This document shows positions 43,907 through 53,369 of a DNA stretch of 64,000 bases, piece by piece; position 1 is the stretch's first letter, and each line of letters opens with the position of its first letter. This DNA comes from JAURNZ01 sp036337715. GTDB taxonomy: Bacteria; Pseudomonadota; Gammaproteobacteria; Comchoanobacterales; Comchoanobacteraceae. Made by a program: the position numbers and the translations under genes. The notes under the pieces were generated by a model that was not told the origin of the DNA, searched no databases, and worked only from the letters and a program-made list of their open reading frames with translations. Location of the stretch: positions 124,001 to 188,000 of the forward strand of contig JAYZDS010000009.1 in NCBI GenBank assembly GCA_036337715.1, read 5' to 3'.

Positions 43907-46015
43907 ATGATAAGCAATAAAAAACAATTAAATGTAGCAAAAGTACTCGTTTTTCGAACTGGTGGGCGGGCATTCGATTATTTAGCAGATAACCTTGAAG
44001 CGGGCATTATTGTGAAAGTCCCTTTTGGTAAGCAGACAACTTTCGGCTTAGTAATTGAGACATCTACAACATCTGCTGTATCAAAGTCTAAATTAAAAGC
44101 TGTGATTGAGTTTTTGCCAGAGCCGTTTAGGTTAACTCAATTTCAATTAGAGCTATCCTTTTGGATGGCTCAATATTATCATGACAATGTTTATGTCTAC
44201 CAGTCCATGATGCTGCCAAAGACTATTAAACAAGGAAAAATAAAGCCTTTTTTTCCACAGGATCAGTATGCGTTTACCCTGCAGACTGTGAAAAAACTGT
44301 CGACCAGACAACAGGCATGTATTGAATGGCTTAAAAGCATTCAATGTCATAGAATCTCTCATGAGGCATTATTGGCTGAAGGTTTTGGTGAATCAACCAT
44401 AAAAAGCTTAATAAAAGTTGGTTTTCTGACTGTTGTGACAGACCCGATCCCTTTGCCATATAAACTATCTGAAACGCAAGAGAAAGCTTATCAAAAAATC
44501 AGCGCAAACCACCACTGTTCTGTGTTACATGGTGTCACAGCTAGCGGTAAAACCTATGTGTATTTGTCACTAATCAAAGACGCCATTGCTGAACGGGGAC
44601 AAGTACTTGTATTGGTGCCAGAAATAGGTCTAACCCCGCAAACAACTGCAAAGTTGCGTCAGCACCTTAAAGCAAACTCTGTTTATTGGCACTCGCAGCT
44701 TTCAGATGGTCAAAAGTCTAGTATCTGGGGTGCAGTATATGATAAGAGTGTTGAAGTTGTTATCGGTACCCGCTCAGCGTTATTTTTACCGTTTAAAAAC
44801 CTTAAATTAATCATTGTTGATGAAGAGCATGATATGTCTTTCTATCAACAAAATAGACCATATTTTTCAGTTCGTGATTTGGCTGTATTGATATCAAAAA
44901 AACTTAATATTAAATCAGTTTTAGGTACTGCAACGCCTTCACTAGAAACGTTTAATAATGTCATTCAAAGTCGTTATCAGTATGTTGATTTAGCAAATAC
45001 ATTTAAAGGACGTGAAGTCGGTTGGCATGTTGTGGATGCTCGGAGACAACGTTTGGATTTTGGAATAGCTCCTGAAATTATCAATCAAGTAAAATCAAGT
45101 TTAGAAAAGGGTAATCAAGTATTGTTTTTTTTAAACAGAAGAGGGTATGCGCCCATTACTTTGTGTCATGGGTGTGGTTGGGTATACGTGTGCGAACAGT
45201 GTGATGTAAAATTAACTTACTCAAAAAGCAAGTCATCGTATAGTTGTCACTTATGTCAAAAAAAGTATCAACCCATTGAGGTTTGTTCAAACTGTGGTTC
45301 TGATGCTTTGGTTAAAGTTGGCCAAGGAACAGAGAAGCTTGAAGACAGTTTGGGTAAAATTTTTCCTAATATCGATATCTTGAGGGTTGATGCAGACACT
45401 ACCTCGACGATCAGTCAGTGGGCAAAGGTCCGTCATAAAATTTTATCTGGTGAGCCAATGATTATTGTTGGGACGCAAATGCTTGCCAAGGGTCATGATT
45501 TTCCAAATCTAACAGATGTAATTGTGTTAGATGCTGATTATGCATTACATGCAACAGATTTTCGCTCTATTGAGCGCTGGGGGCAAAGGCTGAAACAAGT
45601 TGCAGGTCGATGTGGCAGGGGCGATCATGAAGGTCGCGTTTGGGTGCAAACACACTTGCCTAATCACCCTGCGCTTGAAAAACTACAGCAGAGTAATTAT
45701 GATGAATTTGCGAATTATTTATTAAATATGCGCAATGATGCTCAGTGGCCCCCCAATCATTTCTTGGCAAAAATAAAGTTGGTTGCCAATACACTGGCCT
45801 CATTAGAAAAGGAGTTGAATCAAATAATACAATCTAACCTCGAAAATATAGAGTTTATAGGGCCAATTTTCCCAGCAATTCAAAAGCGATTGAACCAATT
45901 TCATGGATACGTATTATTAAAGGCTACTAAAAGGTTACATCTTGCTAACGCTTGTCGAGAAATGGTTCAAAAACAATACCGAGTTGAAATAGACCCACAG
46001 GACCTTGAAGCATGA
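43907..46015 (+). CDS. priA: Primosomal protein N' (replication restart helicase PriA)
   Basis: This 702-residue 3'-5' helicase restarts stalled forks. It shows Walker A HGVTASGKTYVY, the DEEHD box, GTATPSLET, a cysteine-rich zinc region (CHGCGWVYVCEQCDVKL...CHLCQKKYQPIEVCSNCGSD), GTEKLED, GTQMLAKGHDFPNLT and QVAGRCGRG. It is slightly shorter than Escherichia coli PriA. It diverges from the GT51 gene and overlaps hda by 4 bases. Confidence 0.96.
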   Translation: MISNKKQLNVAKVLVFRTGGRAFDYLADNLEAGIIVKVPFGKQTTFGLVIETSTTSAVSKSKLKAVIEFLPEPFRLTQFQLELSFWMAQYYHDNVYVYQSMMLPKTIKQGKIKPFFPQDQYAFTLQTVKKLSTRQQACIEWLKSIQCHRISHEALLAEGFGESTIKSLIKVGFLTVVTDPIPLPYKLSETQEKAYQKISANHHCSVLHGVTASGKTYVYLSLIKDAIAERGQVLVLVPEIGLTPQTTAKLRQHLKANSVYWHSQLSDGQKSSIWGAVYDKSVEVVIGTRSALFLPFKNLKLIIVDEEHDMSFYQQNRPYFSVRDLAVLISKKLNIKSVLGTATPSLETFNNVIQSRYQYVDLANTFKGREVGWHVVDARRQRLDFGIAPEIINQVKSSLEKGNQVLFFLNRRGYAPITLCHGCGWVYVCEQCDVKLTYSKSKSSYSCHLCQKKYQPIEVCSNCGSDALVKVGQGTEKLEDSLGKIFPNIDILRVDADTTSTISQWAKVRHKILSGEPMIIVGTQMLAKGHDFPNLTDVIVLDADYALHATDFRSIERWGQRLKQVAGRCGRGDHEGRVWVQTHLPNHPALEKLQQSNYDEFANYLLNMRNDAQWPPNHFLAKIKLVANTLASLEKELNQIIQSNLENIEFIGPIFPAIQKRLNQFHGYVLLKATKRLHLANACREMVQKQYRVEIDPQDLEA

Positions 46016-46701
46016 CTTTCTCCAGAGATGATCAACAATTATTGGCATTTGATCATGGCATAATGACGGAATTTGATAATTTTATCGCGTTAAAAGCACA
46101 CCAGCCTATCGTTAACCATTTAAAAAATCTAAATGTTGGAGAGCATGTTTATATATTTGGTGAAAAAAGTTCTGGACGTTCTCATCTTGCAAAAGCAATG
46201 TGTGTTTATCATACAAACCGTCGAAGCTTATATTTGCCATTATCAGAATTAAAATTTTTGGACAAGCGCATGCTGGAGGGGATCAATCAAGTTGATTTAA
46301 TATGTGTTGAAGACATTGATCTTTTAGTGGACAACCCGGTGCAGCAAGTCATATTGTTTGATTTAATTAATTTATGTAAGGCCTACAATGTATCAATGCT
46401 TATAACTGCTAGATTTAAGCCAGCGAATATGGATAATTGGCTCCCAGATTTAAAAACACGATTACAAGCAATGTGTTGTTGGCAATTGCCACAAATGATG
46501 GATGATGAAAAAGCAATTATTTTAGAATTTTGGTTGAAAAAGCAAAATATGTTTTTAGAGCCAGAAATCATCCATTACGTCTTTAAAAACATCACTAGAG
46601 ATTTAAAAGAAAGTAAAGATTTATTAGAGTCTTTTGCAAGACACTGTATGAAAATAAAAAAAACACCAAATATCAAAGCCATAAAGGAATATTCAGGCTA
46701 A
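46012..46701 (+). CDS. hda: Hda-like DnaA regulatory inactivator
   Basis: This 229-residue AAA+ protein is like DnaA domain III without the DNA-binding domain. It has Walker A GEKSSGRSHLAKA, Walker B LICVEDIDLL and a sensor segment DLKTRLQAMCCWQLPQMMDDEKAIIL. Hda with the beta clamp promotes ATP hydrolysis by DnaA. Its presence implies that dnaA exists elsewhere in the genome. It is coupled to priA by a 4-base overlap. Confidence 0.9.
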   Translation: MTFSRDDQQLLAFDHGIMTEFDNFIALKAHQPIVNHLKNLNVGEHVYIFGEKSSGRSHLAKAMCVYHTNRRSLYLPLSELKFLDKRMLEGINQVDLICVEDIDLLVDNPVQQVILFDLINLCKAYNVSMLITARFKPANMDNWLPDLKTRLQAMCCWQLPQMMDDEKAIILEFWLKKQNMFLEPEIIHYVFKNITRDLKESKDLLESFARHCMKIKKTPNIKAIKEYSG

Positions 46702-46713
46702 AACAAATAATGA

Positions 46714-46722
46714 TGCTATAAT
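46714..46722 (+). promoter_or_regulatory. Extended -10 promoter upstream of the giant gene
   Basis: TGCTATAAT (46714-46722) has a perfect TATAAT with the extended TGn. No good -35 is present, as is usual for this class. Transcription would start near 46729, leaving a leader of about 49 bases. So the 2010-residue gene seems to be transcribed on its own. Confidence 0.55.
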
Positions 46723-46777
46723 AGGTATCTAAGGAAAACGCTCTTGAAAAGGAAGCGGCAATAAATGGAATTTTAAT

Positions 46778-49700
46778 ATGCCAAATTCAGAGAAAATTAA
46801 CAACTATATCATTAGTCATGGTGTTAAAGATCAACTCCTAGCCATGTTTGATCAAACTCTGTCAAATCAAAAAATGGTTGATAATGATCCTTGGCATTTG
46901 AAATCAATATACGATTTAACGTATTTAATAAGAAAAACAGCTACCGAAGCCATAAATGAACAAGCTGCTGTCAAATTAACACCATTTGAAACAAAACTCA
47001 GAGTGGATAATGAAATTATTAAACTCTATTGGCACTTTTTTACTAACCAAAAAAATTATTATTCTGATTTAAAAAATAGATATAAAGGGATTGAACGACT
47101 AAAAACTGTTGCACATATCATTAAAAATGCGAATGCATGTATCATGAATCCTAAAAATATTAGCTTTGATCTTCAATGGGTTGGTATAGAAGAATGGGGT
47201 GAAAGCTTCATTAAAATAAAAGAAAGTGAAAAGAAAATAGACTCACTGTCTCGACAGATTGCAAAGCTTGATGATTTTAGAAGTGCTTTTAATGATGCAG
47301 TTTTGAAAACCAAGACGTTTAGACAAAGCCAAGCGACCATTGTTGATAAATATAAAGTATTGTCGAAGTCGTTGAAAGACATTGATATCGCTGATGTTAA
47401 TACTTCACAAACACAACTAGAATTGAAAAATCTTAAACAAGTTCAAATAAAGCAGTTTATAGAAGATACATTTAGCCAGAGTTCTAAATTGCGTTTACAA
47501 GATAAGCTAACAAGCTTATCAAATAATATTGTTGAAGGCATTGATGATATGTCTCAGTTGGAAAATTTGGCTATTGAGGCCCATAGACAAACATCAAACA
47601 TTCAAAGCCCAAAGCAATTATTTAATAGTCTTCAATCTAAAAAAATATTCTCTAAATTAGAGAAAAAAATGACTCATTTAAATGAGTTAATTGATAAGCA
47701 AGTCGATGCTATAAAAACGTCGGTAAGTGAAGATCAAGAAATAGTTTTAAACTTAGATAAAATAAATGCAAATATTAAAAAACGTCTTGTTGCGGATCCA
47801 AAAAATCTCTCAGGTTTAGAGAACAAGTTGTTAAATTTTATTAAAGAGAAGCTTGGCAAGCCACTGCATCAATTAGACGATGAAACATATTGCAATATGG
47901 AACCATACATATTAAGTGACCTTAATTATATTGAAACATTGACACCGACAGAACAATCATATTATACGGCTGATAATGTAAATGCCTATGACTTAAAAAC
48001 TAAGATGTTTAGTGCCCTTAACGCATATTTTGAAGGTAATGATATCAATTTAGATCTTGAAGACAAAGATCCTCGTTTAGTGAACATGATCAAATTTAGT
48101 CAGGGCAGAAAAGTTACCCTTTCTAGCTTTGAATACGAAATAGTAAATTTGGTAGAAAAAAAACTCGGTTACAAATTAGCATTTATGGAAAAAGATGAAT
48201 TTGAAATACTTGAACCATTTATACTAAAAGCTATTGAAACGAAAGACATTAGAAACATGGACGAAATTTATTTTGATGTTAAAGCATTTGATGATACAGC
48301 AGATGAAAACAAATTTGAAAAAAATATTGATATTGATTTTGTGCACCCTGAACTAAAAGGGTTATTACAAGCTAGCTTAGATGGCTTGAGTGATTTAAAT
48401 CAGAATGAATCAGTCATATCAAGTCGGGAACAATTCCAAAACAAACTATTAAATCAGTTAGAAAGTACGATTGGATTTAGACTCATTGATATGTGTGTGG
48501 AAGATTTTAATCAATTTGAACCGGTATTGATTAAAGCGATTAGAAAGCAGAATCTGACAGATATTGATTCGTTTATTGCTTCTAAGTATGTTAAAGAAAT
48601 AGCTGACAATTATGATACTAATATCAGCCCTGATATGTCTAAAGATATACTTTGGCCTAGTAAAATTAAAAGCGATGCTTCTTCAGGGGCATTAGCAAAT
48701 ATATTGACGATATTTGACGGGGTTAAGCGCTTTAAGACAGGCGAGTATACTTCTTATAATAGTTTTAAAAGCCTTTTCAAAGAGCCTCAAATGGAACATT
48801 TTTATTCAGCGCTTGCGATGAAGATGTGTAGTTATACCACAACACTACTAAACCATAGACCTGATCTAGGAGAGGAAATCAATCTGGAAGAGGTTAACCC
48901 TGAGTTTAAAGAAAAAACTATGGATTTAGTTTTCAAGTTTGCCTCGTTTGCGAGATATTTACGGTGTAATGAGCTAACTGCAGCTGAAATTGAATCATTA
49001 CAAGTTCAAGTTGAAAAAACCATTAATTTAATTTACAACAAACTGCCTAATCAATATGGACCTATTGCAAAGTGGACTTTGACGAGATACCAAAAAATGA
49101 CAGGTCAAGATGTTGATGGCTTAGATTTAAACCAACTAATGTTATTTTCTAATATATATGGTATGGATTTTGAAGACTCACAAAGTCAAATTTTGAATTT
49201 AATTCAATCACCACAGACTGATTTAAGTAAAGAAAATAACCAATTACTAGAAAATGCTAATATCGAAATATTCAGGAATAAATTTGACAAAATTGGTGGT
49301 TTTGCAAGTTTAAACAGAAAAGAATTGCATGAGGTCGTTACGCTTTATAACAAAGCAAATAAGACGGATAAAATAAACAAATTAACTGCATGGGTAGATA
49401 ATAAGTTTGTTGAATATTTAAGTAACACATACACTGATTTAAATACTTCGTTTGATAAGAATCAGTTGGGAACATACTATCATGCTGCTCAAAAATTAAA
49501 TGCAACGTCAAAGGCACTTATTTACAAATATTCAAAACTAAAAAATGATGTTAGCCATGGAAAAAAACTGTTTGTTCAACAGCCTGGCATACCAAAAGAG
49601 CTCGATGATAAAGCATTTTATGATTTTATATATTTTAATGAGAAAGTTTTCCGTTCTTCAATTTATACTTGGCCTCAGTCAAGACTGACGCAGATAAATT

Positions 49701-52700
49701 CATTCATTAATGATAAGACTATTGACTATGATCAATGGCAATCATGGTTGGATAAGACGTTAAAAGATGTGCCAAAAAATAAAGCCAGTATTGATATAAA
49801 AGTACTATATAACATTATTTCATCTAAAAAAGCTGGTGACGATGCTATTACAGAAACACTAAGTTGGTTAGAAAAAAGTCAAAAAGTGCATTTAAAGGAT
49901 AATTTTTTGCCTGCGCTTTCTCTTATTGAAAAGAAACACAACGAAAGTAAAATTACTTACAAACAAGCAAGAGAAATCATCAATAATTTTGAAAACGTAA
50001 GTTCATTATCTAAACCAAGTTCTGTTTTTATATCGAAATATAGGCCAGTTGTAGAGATAGAAGATACACAAATCGAAGAGTTAACTAAAGAAGTATTGCT
50101 ATTGATGGATGAACTTAAAGCCTATGATGCTTTGCCTTCAGACTTGAAAGTAATTGATCTTCTCAAAGAAAAAGATTTTGCGAAGATCCAAGACCAAAAT
50201 CTTCTGACAAGTACAAAAGCTACTTTGTCAGATCTAATTAAAAAAAATCCATCAGGAATGGACTTGCTATATGCTGAAAACAAACTTAAAAGCTTAGGCT
50301 ATCAAACAGATTTTACCGAAGAGACAATGGCAGACTTGCCAGCTTATCAAGTCTTTTTTAAGGCTTTAAATCCAGCAATTAAAAAAACAAAGACGCTTGA
50401 TTTTTTAGCAACTAAACATGCTAAGCACTTTTCACCTAAAGCCATTAAAGACGCAATCATATCTCAGAAAAAAGATTTAGAGATTGCACTGGCCGATACA
50501 AATCATTTCATTGAAAAGAGCACTGAAAAAAACAAGTTAGCAAAAGAATTTTCTGACGAATTATTATTAATCAATACAGCTTTTGCTGCTGTTGAGAAAA
50601 ATAAAGGCATTGAAGATATCGAGTCTTTAGAACAAATTAAAGTTTCAGGCTATACCCCTGAAAAAGATTTACCTTTAATGATGAAGTTTATGTCATCACT
50701 AAAAAAAGTTGACATTATGGATGAATCCAATTTGATTGATAACATAAGGGTCCTAAGACTAATTGAAAAAATTAAAACGTTTGATGATAAGATTGCCAAA
50801 AAATTACTAAATAATATGGACAGCGATACAAAAGCATATCTTAAAGCAGTCAGTGAAAAAATTAAGCATCGTTATGCTGATTTAAAAGGTATCAACCATG
50901 ATACTGATAACAGTCAATATCAAATGACTATTATTGATCTTGTAAGATCAATAAGGTTGTTACAAAGTAATCAATATTTAGATGAGCAATCATTCATAGG
51001 TGTTGCAAAAAATGCGATGTTTGCATTCCCATTAAGTGACATTCTTAATAAAATGGATGCCAAACAAATTGCTATTTTTGTAAAAAGTTTTGATGAAAAC
51101 AGTCAATCAAAAAGCAAAGTACTACAAGCACTTGATACTGACAAATACTTGAGCGTTTCTAGCTTGCTTGGACAAGAAAATCAATTTTTAGAAGTCGATA
51201 TCAACGATTCGAATAAAGATGACGAATTATCTGAAAAAGCGATGTACTTTTTGAGTCAAAACTATACTGATTTGTATCATAATCTTTTAAGACAATATTT
51301 ATTTGATCCAAATGTTAATAATTTGTTGGGTACTTTGGAGAATGAGTACGTTAGTTATTTAGGTGAAAAAGCAATAAATACTCAAGAAAAAACTATATTA
51401 GATTTGGTTTCAACATTTGTATTACGTGGAAATACAGATATGTTTTTTCAATACATGACGTTTTTATTGCCTAAAAATACCGATAGAGCATTTTTAGATC
51501 AAATGATTGCACAATTCGCACCAGTATGGAGTCGCGAAATTAAACTTGATCAAAGTAAATTAGCAACAGATGCTTCATTAAGTGCGTTGCTTTTGAATCA
51601 TCATGGTGCGGCTAAGTTACTTAATAACAATGTTGAGTACCATATGTCATCACAAGTTGCTAATTTGTCATTAATAATTTCATTTACAATGTTTGTTTTA
51701 TCATTCTTTTTGTGGGCAACACCTGTCATTTACATTTTTGGTGTAACATTGTTTTCAAGTATATTTATGAAAATTTGTATTGAGCATAATAAAGCTATGG
51801 CTCTAAAGCCGTATGCAATTTCAGATCAACAAGGGCTTATGTCATCTCTTAATCAAATTGGATCCATATGGGAAAAATATGATAATTCTGAGGCACAGTT
51901 GGTTTTGAGAATGATTGAGGATTTACATTTTCTGAAAGACTTTGAGCCTTTACGAAGTTACTCAATTCAGTATTTTTCTAGAATGAAGCACATTGATCTT
52001 GTCAAACTTTCTGAGCTTGAAGCGGCGAGTAATATTGCCACCGTTGCTAATCAACCAGTTGCAACAAGGTTGGAGCAATTATTTGATAAGCAAACTACAT
52101 TGATAGACCAAAAGATATTGATTAAAGAATTAGATTCAAAATCAAACATTGTTTTTTCAGACAATCAATATGAGCAGGCAATAAAACTTAAACAGTTTGC
52201 TAATACAGAGTTGAAAGCTCAACTGCCTTCAGAATTTGATAGTCAGGGTATTAAAAAGTTACTGGTTTCTTTCTATGGTATAGAATATCCAACATTATCG
52301 CTTGCAAAAATTGAATCACTCTATGGCTTTATATTTATGGACAAAAGCGACAAAGATAATCTGAATTTAGATAATCCAATGCGTGACTTAGCCGATAAAG
52401 ATGCCGCAAAACTATTATCAGCAATTCATGGGATTAAAAAAATTAAGGCACAAATAGAGGATTATTCGACTAGTGGTGAATATTTCCCAAGCTATCAAGA
52501 TCTTAGAAAGATCCCCGATATTAAAGAAGTTGATGTTGCATACATGGAAGCAAAAAAAGTAAAAACATTTAAAGCTTTAAAAGCACTCGTTGATTCCAGT
52601 GACTACAGAGGGACTACTTTAACTAGTTTAGATTATAATGATTCAGTCAAATCAATTATCGAAGATTATCTAAAATCTTCAGGTGATAATTTAAGAATGG

Positions 52701-52810
52701 CATGTAAAATTAAGCCAATGTCATTATTTGGTGCCATAAAGGTTGAAGATAAAAAGTCTGAGGAAGATGAAGATCAGTCCTCGTTGAGCATAGATGTTGT
52801 TGGCTCTTGA
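46778..52810 (+). CDS. Giant 2010-residue protein with three internal repeats, a membrane hairpin and an acidic C-terminus
   Basis: I do not recognise the family. No signal peptide is seen. Residues ~140-340 are rich in charged helices and probably coiled coil. Three repeats of about 103 residues lie at ~345-600; each has a (N/E)xLLNxxExKxGxxL-type helix and, about 22 residues later, an EPxIxxAI-type helix. Asn353/Asn457/Asn559 and Glu375/Glu479/Glu581 mark equivalent positions. The middle is helical and Lys/Asp/Asn-rich. Two adjacent membrane helices lie near 1628-1672. The C-terminus has an acidic run (SEEDEDQ) 11 to 17 residues from the end, like the E-block of some Dot/Icm substrates. It sits between hda and a DUF2203 gene. 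A secreted effector or a large membrane scaffold are both possible. Confidence 0.85.
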   Translation: MPNSEKINNYIISHGVKDQLLAMFDQTLSNQKMVDNDPWHLKSIYDLTYLIRKTATEAINEQAAVKLTPFETKLRVDNEIIKLYWHFFTNQKNYYSDLKNRYKGIERLKTVAHIIKNANACIMNPKNISFDLQWVGIEEWGESFIKIKESEKKIDSLSRQIAKLDDFRSAFNDAVLKTKTFRQSQATIVDKYKVLSKSLKDIDIADVNTSQTQLELKNLKQVQIKQFIEDTFSQSSKLRLQDKLTSLSNNIVEGIDDMSQLENLAIEAHRQTSNIQSPKQLFNSLQSKKIFSKLEKKMTHLNELIDKQVDAIKTSVSEDQEIVLNLDKINANIKKRLVADPKNLSGLENKLLNFIKEKLGKPLHQLDDETYCNMEPYILSDLNYIETLTPTEQSYYTADNVNAYDLKTKMFSALNAYFEGNDINLDLEDKDPRLVNMIKFSQGRKVTLSSFEYEIVNLVEKKLGYKLAFMEKDEFEILEPFILKAIETKDIRNMDEIYFDVKAFDDTADENKFEKNIDIDFVHPELKGLLQASLDGLSDLNQNESVISSREQFQNKLLNQLESTIGFRLIDMCVEDFNQFEPVLIKAIRKQNLTDIDSFIASKYVKEIADNYDTNISPDMSKDILWPSKIKSDASSGALANILTIFDGVKRFKTGEYTSYNSFKSLFKEPQMEHFYSALAMKMCSYTTTLLNHRPDLGEEINLEEVNPEFKEKTMDLVFKFASFARYLRCNELTAAEIESLQVQVEKTINLIYNKLPNQYGPIAKWTLTRYQKMTGQDVDGLDLNQLMLFSNIYGMDFEDSQSQILNLIQSPQTDLSKENNQLLENANIEIFRNKFDKIGGFASLNRKELHEVVTLYNKANKTDKINKLTAWVDNKFVEYLSNTYTDLNTSFDKNQLGTYYHAAQKLNATSKALIYKYSKLKNDVSHGKKLFVQQPGIPKELDDKAFYDFIYFNEKVFRSSIYTWPQSRLTQINSFINDKTIDYDQWQSWLDKTLKDVPKNKASIDIKVLYNIISSKKAGDDAITETLSWLEKSQKVHLKDNFLPALSLIEKKHNESKITYKQAREIINNFENVSSLSKPSSVFISKYRPVVEIEDTQIEELTKEVLLLMDELKAYDALPSDLKVIDLLKEKDFAKIQDQNLLTSTKATLSDLIKKNPSGMDLLYAENKLKSLGYQTDFTEETMADLPAYQVFFKALNPAIKKTKTLDFLATKHAKHFSPKAIKDAIISQKKDLEIALADTNHFIEKSTEKNKLAKEFSDELLLINTAFAAVEKNKGIEDIESLEQIKVSGYTPEKDLPLMMKFMSSLKKVDIMDESNLIDNIRVLRLIEKIKTFDDKIAKKLLNNMDSDTKAYLKAVSEKIKHRYADLKGINHDTDNSQYQMTIIDLVRSIRLLQSNQYLDEQSFIGVAKNAMFAFPLSDILNKMDAKQIAIFVKSFDENSQSKSKVLQALDTDKYLSVSSLLGQENQFLEVDINDSNKDDELSEKAMYFLSQNYTDLYHNLLRQYLFDPNVNNLLGTLENEYVSYLGEKAINTQEKTILDLVSTFVLRGNTDMFFQYMTFLLPKNTDRAFLDQMIAQFAPVWSREIKLDQSKLATDASLSALLLNHHGAAKLLNNNVEYHMSSQVANLSLIISFTMFVLSFFLWATPVIYIFGVTLFSSIFMKICIEHNKAMALKPYAISDQQGLMSSLNQIGSIWEKYDNSEAQLVLRMIEDLHFLKDFEPLRSYSIQYFSRMKHIDLVKLSELEAASNIATVANQPVATRLEQLFDKQTTLIDQKILIKELDSKSNIVFSDNQYEQAIKLKQFANTELKAQLPSEFDSQGIKKLLVSFYGIEYPTLSLAKIESLYGFIFMDKSDKDNLNLDNPMRDLADKDAAKLLSAIHGIKKIKAQIEDYSTSGEYFPSYQDLRKIPDIKEVDVAYMEAKKVKTFKALKALVDSSDYRGTTLTSLDYNDSVKSIIEDYLKSSGDNLRMACKIKPMSLFGAIKVEDKKSEEDEDQSSLSIDVVGS

Positions 52811-53256
52811 TCTGGGACTAGATAAATATCGTTTGGGATAGTTGTTGCAGGGGTCACAAGCTTGCATTGCTTGTCTCCAAAAACCCAAGAAATTTCAATA
52901 TTAGATGCCTCATGGTCTGCTGGCCAAACAACATGTCCTTTGTCAAGGTTATCGATTAAGCATCCCGTCAGGGTAAGGTCTCGAATCGTCGATTGAATAG
53001 CAGAAAGATATAATTTTAAATCTGTTAACTTAATATACATTTCCTCATTTGATGTATGTTCATTGGATTTAAGTAGATCTAGCTCTTTTAAGTCTGATGA
53101 ATCAATGCCCAAGTCATGTAAAATGTTATTCACACTCTCGTTTAGTTGCTTTAAACGAATAAATGATTTTTCAAGTAATGGAATGTAGCCATTGGTTTCT
53201 TCGATTGAATATTTTTTATTATTTGTAGGAAATTTACTCTGTTTTTTTTGAGACAT
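52774..53256 (-). CDS. DUF2203 family protein
   Basis: This 160-residue protein has the DUF2203 pattern: SIEETNGYIPLLEKSFIRL at the start, a helical middle, then TLTGCLIDNLDKGHVVWPADHEASNIEISWVFGD. The family is widespread but its function is unknown. It has its own strong promoter and its 3' end overlaps the giant gene by 37 bases (convergent). Confidence 0.85.
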   Translation of the reverse strand: MSQKKQSKFPTNNKKYSIEETNGYIPLLEKSFIRLKQLNESVNNILHDLGIDSSDLKELDLLKSNEHTSNEEMYIKLTDLKLYLSAIQSTIRDLTLTGCLIDNLDKGHVVWPADHEASNIEISWVFGDKQCKLVTPATTIPNDIYLVPDQEPTTSMLNED

Positions 53257-53292
53257 GGCTTGGTCCGGGTTGATACATAGTCAATAGTTTCT

Positions 53293-53321
53293 ATAATAGC
53301 TTGTTTGTAATTAATTGTCAA
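53293..53321 (-). promoter_or_regulatory. Strong promoter of the DUF2203 gene
   Basis: On the minus strand a perfect TTGACA (53316-53321), a 17-base spacer and TATTAT (53293-53298) stand about 37 bases before the ATG. It is one of the best sigma-70 type matches in the window. Confidence 0.65.
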
Positions 53322-53333
53322 TTTTTGCTTGTC

Positions 53334-53362
53334 TTGCCATGTTCGTGTTGCTGGGGTAGTAT
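53334..53362 (+). promoter_or_regulatory. Candidate tkt operon promoter, giving a leaderless mRNA
   Basis: TTGCCA (53334-53339), a 17-base spacer and TAGTAT (53357-53362) end seven bases before the tkt ATG at 53370. Transcription would begin at the start codon. No Shine-Dalgarno is seen. Confidence 0.5.
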
Positions 53363-53369
53363 CTAATTT

